DNA of 10,420 nucleotides. Source: Planctomycetota bacterium. Its GTDB lineage: Bacteria > Planctomycetota > PUPC01 > JACPCR01. Positions 1-6,346 of this stretch are shown here, one piece after another. The notes below the pieces were generated by a model. The model did not search any database, was not told the DNA's origin, and saw nothing but the letters and a program-made list of their open reading frames with translations. A program made the position numbers and the translations under genes. Position 1 is the stretch's first letter. The number at the start of each line of letters is the position of its first letter. The stretch lies in the NCBI GenBank assembly GCA_030740295.1, contig JASLXP010000083.1, positions 1 through 10,420 on the forward strand. Direction: 5' to 3'.

Positions 1-168
1 GAGGACCGTGACCCTGTGAGCATGCTTAAGGCGGCCTTTCGGTCGCAACCCCAGAAAGGACCGCGGATGAAGAGGGCCGCGGATATAAGCACCAAAACAT
101 ACGCGGCCCTCTTCATCCGCGGTCCTCTTATTCGCGGCCAGAAGATCTCCGCGCCACGCGAAGATTAG
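1..168 (+). CDS. Possible C-terminal end of an unidentified gene entering from the left edge
   Basis: Frame 1 is open from the first base to a TAG at 166-168, and the other two plus-strand frames close within the first 20 bases. The first 17 or so codons (beginning Glu-Asp-Arg-Asp-Pro-Val-Ser-Met-Leu-Lys) could be the tail of an upstream protein. From about codon 19 the frame runs through the perfect inverted repeat at 57-126, so the last 35 or so residues would be encoded by the palindrome and its flank. That makes it doubtful that this is an undisturbed native C-terminus. No family is recognised. It may equally be chance openness in a GC-rich stretch; the upstream sequence would decide. Confidence 0.25.
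   Translation, partial: EDRDPVSMLKAAFRSQPQKGPRMKRAADISTKTYAALFIRGPLIRGQKISAPRED
31..46. other. Small GC-rich hairpin
   Basis: GCGGCC and GGTCGC pair around a TTTC loop: six pairs, one of them G-T. No T-tract follows on either strand, so it is not a convincing intrinsic terminator. It lies 10 bases before the left arm of the larger inverted repeat and may belong to the same structured element. Confidence 0.3.
57..126. repeat. Perfect 25-bp inverted repeat with 20-nt spacer
   Basis: Bases 57-81 are the exact reverse complement of 102-126, with a 20-base AT-rich spacer at 82-101. Pairing stops at both ends (A56/C127 and G82/A101 do not pair), so the arm is exactly 25 bp. As RNA or cruciform DNA this would be very stable. 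Each arm holds the words CCGCGGATGAAGAGG and GGCCGCG. This wording resembles the dispersed 'CGCGGATGAA' type intergenic repeats I associate with planctomycete and verrucomicrobial genomes; that link is from memory and untested. No T-tract follows, so a factor-independent terminator is only one option. Others are a mobile palindromic element (REP or MITE-like) or an RNA-stability structure. Confidence 0.85.
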
Positions 169-215
169 TGACAGCTTCAGACCCTGATGGCTCTTCAGTC
201 TTCACCGTAACAGCC

Positions 216-468
216 ATGACCCAACTCAATCTTTCCCTCGATGACCACATCGCTGACGCTTTGGAGTCTTTGGACCGGTTCCAAATCACTAAGCAGCGAG
301 GAACTCGCACGAGAAGTGATCAGCAGTTTTGTGCGATCGAGAGATCACCAGCGTATCCACGACGAGATGCGGGCCTATGCAGAGGAGATGGCCACGTACA
401 GTCAGGAGTCTGTGGGAGAAACAGATGCAGAGGTCGATGAGCTGTTGATTCGGGAGACCCAGTGGTGA
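216..468 (+). pseudogene. Frameshifted ribbon-helix-helix-type antitoxin (MazE/VapB-like)
   Basis: ATG at 216 begins a peptide (MTQLNLSLDDHIADALESL) with the beta-strand-then-helix look of a ribbon-helix-helix DNA-binding antitoxin. After Asp-Arg-Phe at about 272-280 this frame stops looking like a protein. Coding quality resumes one base later in the next frame with Ser-Leu-Ser-Ser-Glu-Glu-Leu-Ala-Arg-Glu, and runs as an acidic helical tail ending Leu-Leu-Ile-Arg-Glu-Thr-Gln-Trp and TGA at 466-468. One extra base near 275-292 explains the switch. Joined, the product would be about 83 residues, normal for such antitoxins. The tail of this family usually wraps the toxin. The toxin remnant begins inside its stop codon, the usual arrangement for these pairs. 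A sequencing error is possible, but the broken toxin next door favours real decay. Confidence 0.6.
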
Positions 469-596
469 GGGGCGACATCCATTGGGTCCAGTTGAATCCA
501 AGTATTCAAAGATATGCTGTTCTAAAGCCGCCGAATGGACCTCTGAACCACTGCCACAGATCTCGATTCTTGTGTCCGTCGGACCTTGTTGGATAA
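465..596 (+). pseudogene. 5' remnant of a MazF/PemK-type toxin gene
   Basis: A GTG at 465-467 overlaps the antitoxin stop codon (GTGA, 4 bases). It opens a frame reading Val-Arg-Gly-Asp-Ile-His-Trp-Val-Gln-Leu-Asn-Pro-Ser. This is the hallmark N-terminus of MazF/PemK/ChpB-type endoribonuclease toxins (R-G-D-I-x-W-V-x-L-x-P). From codon 14 on the frame no longer resembles the family. It lacks the expected Arg-Pro-Val/Ala-Val-Val strand and ends at TAA 594-596 after 43 residues, against the usual 105-120. I could not recover the missing part in the other frames, so the body of the gene appears deleted or replaced rather than just shifted. No active RNase is expected. Confidence 0.6.
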
Positions 597-651
597 TGCA
601 TGAGTCTTTGCCGCAAACCGCGGCATTCAGGGACACACAGGACGGCCGAAA

Positions 652-1362
652 TTGAAAGACGCACCTTCATATCGCCCGGCTTCCGCCGCTGAGGTCCGAG
701 AGCTCGACCGGAAAGCTATCGAGGGATTTGGTATCCCTGGATTCACGCTCATGCAAAACGCCGGGCAGGCGGCCGCTGAGGTGGCGCGACGGATGCTGAA
801 TGGCGGTTCGATCGCCACAGTCGTTTGCGGCAAAGGAAACAACGGCGGTGACGGATTCGTTATCGCACATCTTCTCAAGAACGATGGATACGATATCAGA
901 GTGTTCGGCTCTCAGTCGCCCACAGAAATCAAAGGCGACGCAAAAGAGGCGATGCACCTGCTCGAAAAGGCTGACGGTGAGCCCTACGAAGTTCTCGAAG
1001 AAACGACCAACTACCAGCATCTGGTGGATTCACTTCTCGATTCAGATCTGATCGTTGATGCGCTCCTGGGAACGGGGATCTCAAGGCCTGTTTACTCTCC
1101 GCTGAGCGAGGCCATTGACCTGATCAGCGAGACAGGCAAACCCGTCCTGTCCGTGGATGTGCCATCGGGACTCAATGCAGACACCGGCGAGATAATGGGG
1201 ACATGCGTGTCAGCCACTGAGACGGTCACCTTTGCCTTGCCCAAGGCCGGTTTCTTTATTGAAGATGGACCGGTCATGGTGGGTCATCTCACAGTGGCCG
1301 AAATCGGGATCCCGGATGAGCTTCTCGCGCCGTTCCTGCAACATCAGACGTCGGCAGTTTGA
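652..1362 (+). CDS. nnrE: NAD(P)H-hydrate epimerase (YjeF N-terminal domain protein)
   Basis: This cytosolic repair enzyme interconverts the R and S forms of hydrated NADH or NADPH, so that the ADP/ATP-dependent dehydratase can restore the cofactor. The 236-residue product is the usual length for a stand-alone YjeF_N protein. It has the family blocks in order: Val-Arg-Glu-Leu-Asp-Arg near 15-20, Leu-Met-Gln-Asn-Ala-Gly at 33-38, the nucleotide loop Gly-Asn-Asn-Gly-Gly-Asp-Gly-Phe at 62-69, Asp-Ala-Leu-Leu-Gly-Thr-Gly at 136-142, and Asp-Val-Pro-Ser-Gly-Leu-Asn at 169-175. The dehydratase domain often fused behind it is absent and no dehydratase gene is in the window. The start is TTG, preceded by AGGA at 639-642 (9-base spacing); no in-frame ATG precedes Met-34. 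Its 3' end overlaps the convergent FHA gene by 19 bp. Confidence 0.9.
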   Translation: MKDAPSYRPASAAEVRELDRKAIEGFGIPGFTLMQNAGQAAAEVARRMLNGGSIATVVCGKGNNGGDGFVIAHLLKNDGYDIRVFGSQSPTEIKGDAKEAMHLLEKADGEPYEVLEETTNYQHLVDSLLDSDLIVDALLGTGISRPVYSPLSEAIDLISETGKPVLSVDVPSGLNADTGEIMGTCVSATETVTFALPKAGFFIEDGPVMVGHLTVAEIGIPDELLAPFLQHQTSAV

Positions 1363-1823
1363 AACAGGTAATCCAGTCCGGAGGCGAAGGAGACCGTGCT
1401 GCCATTGTTGAGCTTCGCTGGCACGTTCGGCTTCAGCTTCTCGCCATCAACGAACGTCCCGTTGGCGGAATTTGCGTCCGTCAACAGGTATGACGAATCT
1501 TCAACCAACTGGATATACGCGTGGAACTTTGAGATGTAAGGAAATGGCAAAATCAGATCATTGTTCTCGGCGCGGCCAACAGTGATCATGTTCGAGAATT
1601 CATTTCTGTGGGTCTTGTCAACGGGCAGTTGCCTCCACTCTTCATCGGGAGAGTGCCACCGTCGCAGATCGGAATCGAAGAGGATCGTTGAAAAGGTCTC
1701 ATGATTGCACTCACGTCCTTTCACGCTCTGCAGGATCAGATGGGGTGATCGAGTAGATGCCTGCCTGATGCCATGATATTTCCTGATATGTGGAAAGGAT
1801 TTGCTCTGTGAGATCGAGCACAT
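1344..1823 (-). CDS. Small FHA-domain protein
   Basis: The 159-residue product carries a C-terminal forkhead-associated domain at about 78-156. Visible blocks are Val-Gly-Arg-Ala-Glu-Asn-Asn-Asp-Leu at 82-90, Ile-Ser-Lys-Phe-His-Ala at 97-102, and Asp-Ala-Asn-Ser-Ala-Asn-Gly-Thr-Phe at 117-125. These are the Gly-Arg, Ser-x-x-His and Asn-Gly positions that bind phosphothreonine in known FHA domains. It therefore probably reads Ser/Thr kinase signalling. Residues 1-77 match nothing I recognise. The same frame stays open upstream to an ATG at 2042, but that part looks non-coding. The ATG at 1823 has a strong Shine-Dalgarno (AGAAGGAAG, bases 1838-1830 read on the minus strand; 6-base spacer), so I chose it. 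No transmembrane segment is seen. It is convergent with the epimerase gene and divergent from the macro-domain gene. Confidence 0.85.
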   Translation of the reverse strand: MCSISQSKSFPHIRKYHGIRQASTRSPHLILQSVKGRECNHETFSTILFDSDLRRWHSPDEEWRQLPVDKTHRNEFSNMITVGRAENNDLILPFPYISKFHAYIQLVEDSSYLLTDANSANGTFVDGEKLKPNVPAKLNNGSTVSFASGLDYLFQTADV

Positions 1824-2098
1824 ATTAGTCTTCCTTCTATTGCTTCCGGGATTATGAGCCGCCCATCTGAGATTGTGCGGTGCGCCTTTTTCGGTGGGGA
1901 TTCTGCCCACAGCAAAGTATGTTCCCCGACGATCTGAGATCTGTGCAGATTGGGCGAGCGTTGCTGAGAATACTGATTTCCGATGTTTCGGGCCCGTGTG
2001 AATAATCTGTACAGGCGAACCGGGGTGCCGAATTGGCATCATTCGTCACGAATCTGGTGAGCTGACTGCCAAAACTGTGAGCTTGAGTATCTTCAGAT
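1824..2098. other. Divergent intergenic region
   Basis: These 275 bp separate the FHA gene (leftward) from the macro-domain gene (rightward), so they should hold the promoters of both. Apart from the FHA Shine-Dalgarno, I see no clear -35/-10 pair, operator or riboswitch. Two very short inverted repeats are present: ATTCG-tca-CGAAT at 2041-2053 and a 4-bp one around TGCCGAATTGGCA near 2026-2038. Either could arise by chance. The minus-strand frame is open across it, but I judge that not coding. Confidence 0.4.
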
Positions 2099-2560
2099 AT
2101 GGAAATTGAAATCGTAAAAGGCGACCTCCTGGAGCAGGATGTCGATGTCATTGTGAACCCGTGGAATCGGAACATCATCCCGTGGTGGCTGCTCCTTCCA
2201 CAGGGCGTTTCGGGCGCGATAAGAAAGCATGCCGGCACGGCGCCCTTTCGGCAGCTCCGCCTCTACGGCCCGATGCCCCTCGGCGAAGCGGCCATTACCG
2301 GGCCCGGCAAATTGAAGTTCAAAGGCATCATCCACGTAGCCAGCATCAACGCCTTCTGGTTCGCCACCGAACGCGCCATCCGCACTTCGGTAAAGAATGC
2401 CATGCGAGTCGTGAAGAATGAAGAATACTCGTCAGTAGCCTTCCCTCTCCTCGGTACCGGTACCGGCGGATTCGATCGACAAAAGGCCAGACATGTCATT
2501 CAGGATGAACTGGAGAAAGTGGAATTCGATGGACGAGTTTTGATCGTATTTTGGAATTGA
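2099..2560 (+). CDS. Macro-domain protein (ADP-ribose-binding fold)
   Basis: The 153-residue product is a single macro domain: Lys-Gly-Asp-Leu at 7-10, Val-Ile-Val-Asn-Pro-Trp-Asn-Arg-Asn at 17-25, Gly-Val-Ser-Gly-Ala-Ile at 36-41, Pro-Leu-Gly-Glu-Ala at 60-64, Ile-Ile-His-Val-Ala at 77-81, and the phosphate loop Pro-Leu-Leu-Gly-Thr-Gly-Thr-Gly-Gly-Phe at 116-125. Macro domains bind or hydrolyse ADP-ribose, its esters or ADP-ribosylated macromolecules. The classic Val-Asn-Ala-Ala-Asn motif is here Val-Asn-Pro-Trp-Asn, keeping both asparagines. The usual Gly-Gly-Gly-Val loop is replaced by a Trp-rich stretch and Pro-Gln-Gly-Val. It has no signal peptide, so it is cytosolic. ATG at 2099 has no good Shine-Dalgarno. 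The sulfatase starts 6 bases after its stop, so the two are probably cotranscribed. Hydrolase activity is not established by sequence. Confidence 0.82.
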   Translation: MEIEIVKGDLLEQDVDVIVNPWNRNIIPWWLLLPQGVSGAIRKHAGTAPFRQLRLYGPMPLGEAAITGPGKLKFKGIIHVASINAFWFATERAIRTSVKNAMRVVKNEEYSSVAFPLLGTGTGGFDRQKARHVIQDELEKVEFDGRVLIVFWN

Positions 2561-2566
2561 AATGAA

Positions 2567-4075
2567 ATGAAGCACCAGATCATATTCCCTGTTCTCTGTG
2601 TCATTACCGCGGCGTTCACCATCAGAGATTCCGCCGGTGAGTCACTGCCGAACATGGTCTTTCTCATGACGGATGACCAGGGCTGGGGTGATGTCGGGTA
2701 CAATGGTCATCCCAAGATCAAGACACCAAACCTGGACTCGATGGCCGCGGCAGGCATCCGCTTCGATCGTTTTTATGCCGGGGCATCAGTCTGCAGCCCG
2801 ACGCGGGCCTCGTGCCTGACGGGGCGCAGCAACTGGCGGGTAAATATGAATAGTCCGATGGCCGCCCACCAGGGTCACCTTCCCTCCGAGGAAATCACGA
2901 TCGCCGAGGCGCTCAAGACAAAGGGATACGCCACCGGCCACTTCGGCAAATGGCACGTCGGGGGCTTTGACAAAGAAATGGCCGGGCATCATGTCATGCC
3001 TCCCTGGCAGGCAGGCTTCGACGAGTGCTTTTCAACTTTTAACGTCCTGGTAACGCACGACCCTTACGCCCGGCTCGGCAAAGGTGGAATTCGTGCCTGC
3101 TACTGGCACAACGGCCGCAATATCCCGCTGGAAGAGGGGCAGAACGATCCATCCCTGCGCGGCGACGATGCCGCCATCGTGATGAACAAGGCACTCGCTT
3201 TCATTCGAAATCAGGTTGCGGCAAAGAAACCGTTTCTGGCGCTTGTCTGGTTTCACAATGTCCACACGCCACTCGGAAAGAACCCCAGTCTAATGAAGCA
3301 GTATGCCGGCTGTGAGAACCAGGAGCAGATCTACTACAGCAACATCACCGCGGTCGATACGCAGGTCGGTATCTTGCGGAAGACGCTGCTTGATCTCGGT
3401 GTGGCGGCGAACACCATGGTCTGGTTCACCAGCGACAACGGCCCCAATCTCAAAGGAAAAAAGACAGTCATGTTCGCCGATGCGCAGAGCGGAAAATTCA
3501 ATTACACACCTATCGGGTCATCGGGCGCTTTCCGCGGCTGGAAGCGCGATTGCTACGAAGGCGGCCTGCGAGTGCCCGGCATTCTCGAATGGCCCGCAAA
3601 GGTAAAGAAGCCTTTCGTTACCGATTTTCCAGCCGTGACGAGCGACTACTTTCCCACCGCTCTCGAAGTGGCCGGAATCCCTCTGCCGAAAGATCGCGAA
3701 TACGACGGCATCAGCCTGATACCGATGATCGAAGGCCGGGAAACCGAGCGAAAGGGCGCGATCGGCTTTCACGGCAGCGGCATGGAGGCTTGGACGGAGA
3801 CTCGATACAAAATCGTGCGCACCCTTAAGGCGAAAAAGAATCCCTCGAAAGAGTGGGAGCTATACGACCTCCTGTCCGACCCGTTCGAGGAGAAGAATCT
3901 CGCGGCACAGAAACCAGAGGTGCGTCAACGGATGGTCAGGGATTTCGAGACTTGGGCGAAATCGGCAGAGGCCGACCAGCAGAAGGTGGTGGCCAAGTAT
4001 TACCAGACCCGCGTCCAGCCCCCTGCCAGGCCAGGGAAGGAGGGAAAGGGTAAGCCTAAGAAGGGGAAGAGGTGA
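2567..4075 (+). CDS. Secreted sulfatase (type I, formylglycine-dependent)
   Basis: This is a 502-residue arylsulfatase-A-like enzyme that hydrolyses sulfate esters, probably on a polysaccharide, outside the cytoplasm. A signal peptide covers roughly residues 1-24. The metal-binding Asp-Asp pair is at 36-37. The signature Cys-Ser-Pro-Thr-Arg is at 76-80, where Cys-76 would be converted to formylglycine by a sulfatase-modifying enzyme not encoded here. Further active-site blocks are Gly-Lys-Trp-His at 127-130, His-Asn-Val-His at 230-233 and Ser-Asp-Asn-Gly-Pro at 289-293. The C-terminus carries the usual 'Glu-Leu-Tyr-Asp-Leu' region, then a Lys/Gly/Pro-rich tail of about 20 residues. The nearby ATG at 2562 runs into a stop after two codons, so ATG 2567 is the start. 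Substrate (chondroitin, heparin, fucoidan, carrageenan or other) cannot be read from the sequence. The gene follows the macro-domain gene by 6 bp and precedes the lyase-like gene by 69 bp. Confidence 0.93.
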   Translation: MKHQIIFPVLCVITAAFTIRDSAGESLPNMVFLMTDDQGWGDVGYNGHPKIKTPNLDSMAAAGIRFDRFYAGASVCSPTRASCLTGRSNWRVNMNSPMAAHQGHLPSEEITIAEALKTKGYATGHFGKWHVGGFDKEMAGHHVMPPWQAGFDECFSTFNVLVTHDPYARLGKGGIRACYWHNGRNIPLEEGQNDPSLRGDDAAIVMNKALAFIRNQVAAKKPFLALVWFHNVHTPLGKNPSLMKQYAGCENQEQIYYSNITAVDTQVGILRKTLLDLGVAANTMVWFTSDNGPNLKGKKTVMFADAQSGKFNYTPIGSSGAFRGWKRDCYEGGLRVPGILEWPAKVKKPFVTDFPAVTSDYFPTALEVAGIPLPKDREYDGISLIPMIEGRETERKGAIGFHGSGMEAWTETRYKIVRTLKAKKNPSKEWELYDLLSDPFEEKNLAAQKPEVRQRMVRDFETWAKSAEADQQKVVAKYYQTRVQPPARPGKEGKGKPKKGKR

Positions 4076-4093
4076 TGAACAACTTCTTGTTCC

Positions 4094-4110
4094 GGAGCAT
4101 TTCCTGCTCC
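4094..4110 (+). other. Intergenic hairpin between sulfatase and lyase-like genes
   Basis: GGAGCA (4094-4099) and TGCTCC (4105-4110) form a perfect 6-bp stem around a 5-base TTTCC loop. It sits 18 bases after the sulfatase stop. No T-run follows, so it is unlikely to be a strong terminator; it might stabilise mRNA or set relative expression. Confidence 0.4.
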
Positions 4111-4144
4111 ATATCCATCACTGAATGACCGTTTCCCTCAACAG

Positions 4145-6346
4145 ATGTCATTAACAATTTTCAGAAGACTGTTACCTGCTTTTGCGACTTTCTTCCCCGT
4201 ATTCTGCACAGGGGAGATCCCGGTACCGATCCCTCGCTCCGATGTTCTTCAAACGAGGGAGTTCATTCTGCGGGACTACTTCGGTGCCGAATGGCCAGAG
4301 CAGGTGCTCCAGCAGGCGCTCCGCTTCAAGAAAGGAGAGTGTCATCAGGACTCGCTGGCTTTGAAGGAGCAGAAAACAGGACGCGCTGTTCCGTTTCAAA
4401 TTGATGACGTGGAGCTCTGGCCCGGTTCAACTTTCCTCAAGAGTTGCACCATCTTCTGGCGGTCAGGGCTTTCGCAAAACGGCAGACTGGCATGGGAACT
4501 CACCTGTTCAAAAGAGGCCAGAAACGCGACGTCACATTCCACTCCCCTTAAATGGAAATCAACAAGAGACCGTCTTGAGTTGGCCAACAACCGAGTCGGG
4601 ATAGCTCTGCCGCCAGAGGGTGAGGTGACAGGGAGTGCCGCTTCAAATGTTCCGCCCCTGAACCAGGTTCGGGGGCCTGACGGCATCTGGTTCGGTGGTG
4701 GAAAATGGGCTGCGCCAAATCAAAACTGGAAACAGGTTCGGATCACGAAAACGGCGGACGGACCAATCTTCTCGGAAGCCACGACCTCATTTACCTATAG
4801 GGACGGCATTGCATACAAAGTGAAACTCCAGCTCTTTGCGGAGGAGAGCTACATTCTGATCCGTGAGTCTTGTCATCCGGGCCTTCACGCCCGCGGCGGA
4901 TGGGAACTGAATCTGTCAGAGAATTTCAAACCTGACCGGGAACGCGATTTTCAGTATTACCAGGCACAGCCGCCGGCGCCCTTGCCGGAGACGCGGGGCA
5001 TTATTGCTCATCTGCGGCCGTGGACCTTTGCACAGATCTTCACGCATCGCGATTATCTGGGAATCCATCAGGCAGAAGGACGGAAGGACGCTGTTGGCCT
5101 GATGGCGATCAACGGATCAGCCTGGCGACGAGGAAATGGTCAGCCCTATTGGCCGGAGGCGAACTTTTCTTCACGAGACGGCTGGAAGCTCCCGGACCTC
5201 GATCAGGCAGTTCAACTGGTAAGAAAAGAGAGTGGCGATGTTGTCCTGCGCTTTCCCCTGTGTGGAGGGCAACGGCTTACCGGCATAGCTGTTTATGACA
5301 AATCGCTCGACCGCAGCCGGTTCGTCCTGGAAGACATTCGTCACAAAACTTCAGAAACGCCCCTCAGCGATGTGCTCCGGATGGTGCTTGACTGGGATGA
5401 CAGGACCCCTCGGCCGCACCTTTATGGGGACACGAAAGCCTTTGATGAACAGAGAAAAAATTACGATCCCAAAAGCCCTCAGAATCGCTGGGTGTGCGAG
5501 GAGTTTCGAGCCCTGATGGCGGACGACTTATCGAACGCGGAGAAGATGAGGGAGTCCATCGTCAAAGCAGCTAGAGGTCTGGCGAGTTACTGGACTTTCC
5601 CGGAGTCATTCGAGCCTGCTGAAAATGAAAAGGCAAGGATTCGTAAGGGCTACGTCGGCACCGGTCTGCGAGCCATCGAAGTTGGACCGAATGCACGCAA
5701 TCTTGCCGGGCGTTACGACCTGGCCTGCGCACTTGGAATTCTGACCGACGATGAAAAACGTCTGGTCAGAGCTTCCCTGGCTTTCGCCGCCTACAAGTTT
5801 TCCGATCCGGAATTCTTCGCTCCCCTCTGCGCGCTTGGCAATTTCAAAGTGGATGGATATTTCTCGCTGGCCGTCATTGCACTGACTTTGCCGGATCACC
5901 CGCATTCCAACCGATGGCTGGCCGAAGCAAAACGTCAGATCGCCGAAGACCTTGACCAGGGCATCTACATTTACGAGAGCGGAGCCGGCAACGAATGTGA
6001 AATCTACCGTGCCATGAGCGTCAACTTTCTGACCCAGTTGGCGATGCTGTTCAAGACACACGGCATGCCAGAGCTGGCAGAGCATCCGCGCCTGAAACAG
6101 GCATTGAAGTGGTTTATCGAGTTCTCGGTCCCGCCGGTTCCGAAAGTCAGCTATGGCCTGCCCAGGGCGCTTCCTTTTGATGGCGATACGACGACCACCA
6201 CGCCGCCGGTCTACGGAATGTTTGGAATGGGGGCCGCCCTTACAGGGAATCAAATCCTCAGCTTTCAAGACAGCTCAACTGGTTCTGGAAGCAGTCGAAG
6301 CAGACCCCCTTTCGCGGCCACGGCACTAACAATCTGGGAGTCTTGA
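4145..6346 (+). CDS. Heparinase-II/III-like polysaccharide lyase, N-terminal part (frameshifted gene)
   Basis: This 733-codon frame is the front two-thirds of a large secreted protein. Residues 1-22 are a signal peptide (basic start, hydrophobic core, Thr-Gly-Glu exit). Residues about 25-430 are rich in Trp and beta-strand-like segments, with no motif I can name. Residues about 440-690 are helical, with repeated Trp/Tyr/Arg-rich segments such as Asn-Leu-Ala-Gly-Arg-Tyr-Asp and Asn-Glu-Cys-Glu-Ile-Tyr-Arg. This resembles the alpha-toroid of heparinase II/III and alginate-lyase-type polysaccharide lyases. The last 35 or so codons, after Met-Phe-Gly-Met-Gly-Ala-Ala, are low-complexity Ser/Arg/Pro text: the wrong frame. 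The protein continues in the next frame to 7539. No clear Shine-Dalgarno precedes ATG 4145. Family assignment rests mainly on the downstream part and architecture; the substrate is unknown. Confidence 0.7.
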   Translation: MSLTIFRRLLPAFATFFPVFCTGEIPVPIPRSDVLQTREFILRDYFGAEWPEQVLQQALRFKKGECHQDSLALKEQKTGRAVPFQIDDVELWPGSTFLKSCTIFWRSGLSQNGRLAWELTCSKEARNATSHSTPLKWKSTRDRLELANNRVGIALPPEGEVTGSAASNVPPLNQVRGPDGIWFGGGKWAAPNQNWKQVRITKTADGPIFSEATTSFTYRDGIAYKVKLQLFAEESYILIRESCHPGLHARGGWELNLSENFKPDRERDFQYYQAQPPAPLPETRGIIAHLRPWTFAQIFTHRDYLGIHQAEGRKDAVGLMAINGSAWRRGNGQPYWPEANFSSRDGWKLPDLDQAVQLVRKESGDVVLRFPLCGGQRLTGIAVYDKSLDRSRFVLEDIRHKTSETPLSDVLRMVLDWDDRTPRPHLYGDTKAFDEQRKNYDPKSPQNRWVCEEFRALMADDLSNAEKMRESIVKAARGLASYWTFPESFEPAENEKARIRKGYVGTGLRAIEVGPNARNLAGRYDLACALGILTDDEKRLVRASLAFAAYKFSDPEFFAPLCALGNFKVDGYFSLAVIALTLPDHPHSNRWLAEAKRQIAEDLDQGIYIYESGAGNECEIYRAMSVNFLTQLAMLFKTHGMPELAEHPRLKQALKWFIEFSVPPVPKVSYGLPRALPFDGDTTTTTPPVYGMFGMGAALTGNQILSFQDSSTGSGSSRSRPPFAATALTIWES
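6226..6243 (+). other. Probable one-base-deletion frameshift site
   Basis: Good coding sequence leaves frame 2 (Tyr-Gly-Met-Phe-Gly-Met-Gly-Ala-Ala-Leu) and resumes in frame 1 (Tyr-Arg-Glu-Ser-Asn-Pro-Gln-Leu-Ser-Arg) at 6241. A run of five Gs at 6229-6233 is the likeliest place for a lost base. Adding one base makes 4145-7539 exactly 1132 codons including the stop, a single uninterrupted frame. Frame 1 has a stop at 6178-6180, so the shift must lie between 6181 and 6346. No obvious slippery heptamer with a downstream pseudoknot was recognised, so programmed frameshifting is less likely than mutation or read error. Confidence 0.75.

Noticed and set aside
289..636. Minus-strand frame of 115 codons opposite the toxin-antitoxin remnant
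   Set aside because: Composition is Cys/His/Ser-rich and matches no family; it mirrors the antitoxin and toxin remnants on the plus strand.
1824..2042. Upstream extension of the FHA gene to an ATG at 2042
   Set aside because: The 73 extra residues look non-coding, with no ribosome-binding site, whereas ATG 1823 has a strong one.
5606..6268. Minus-strand frame (220 codons) opposite the lyase-like gene
   Set aside because: No family resemblance and fully covered by good plus-strand coding sequence.
6226..6346. Programmed ribosomal frameshift in the lyase-like gene
   Set aside because: No recognisable slippery heptamer with a downstream structure; a simple base loss in a G-run explains it.
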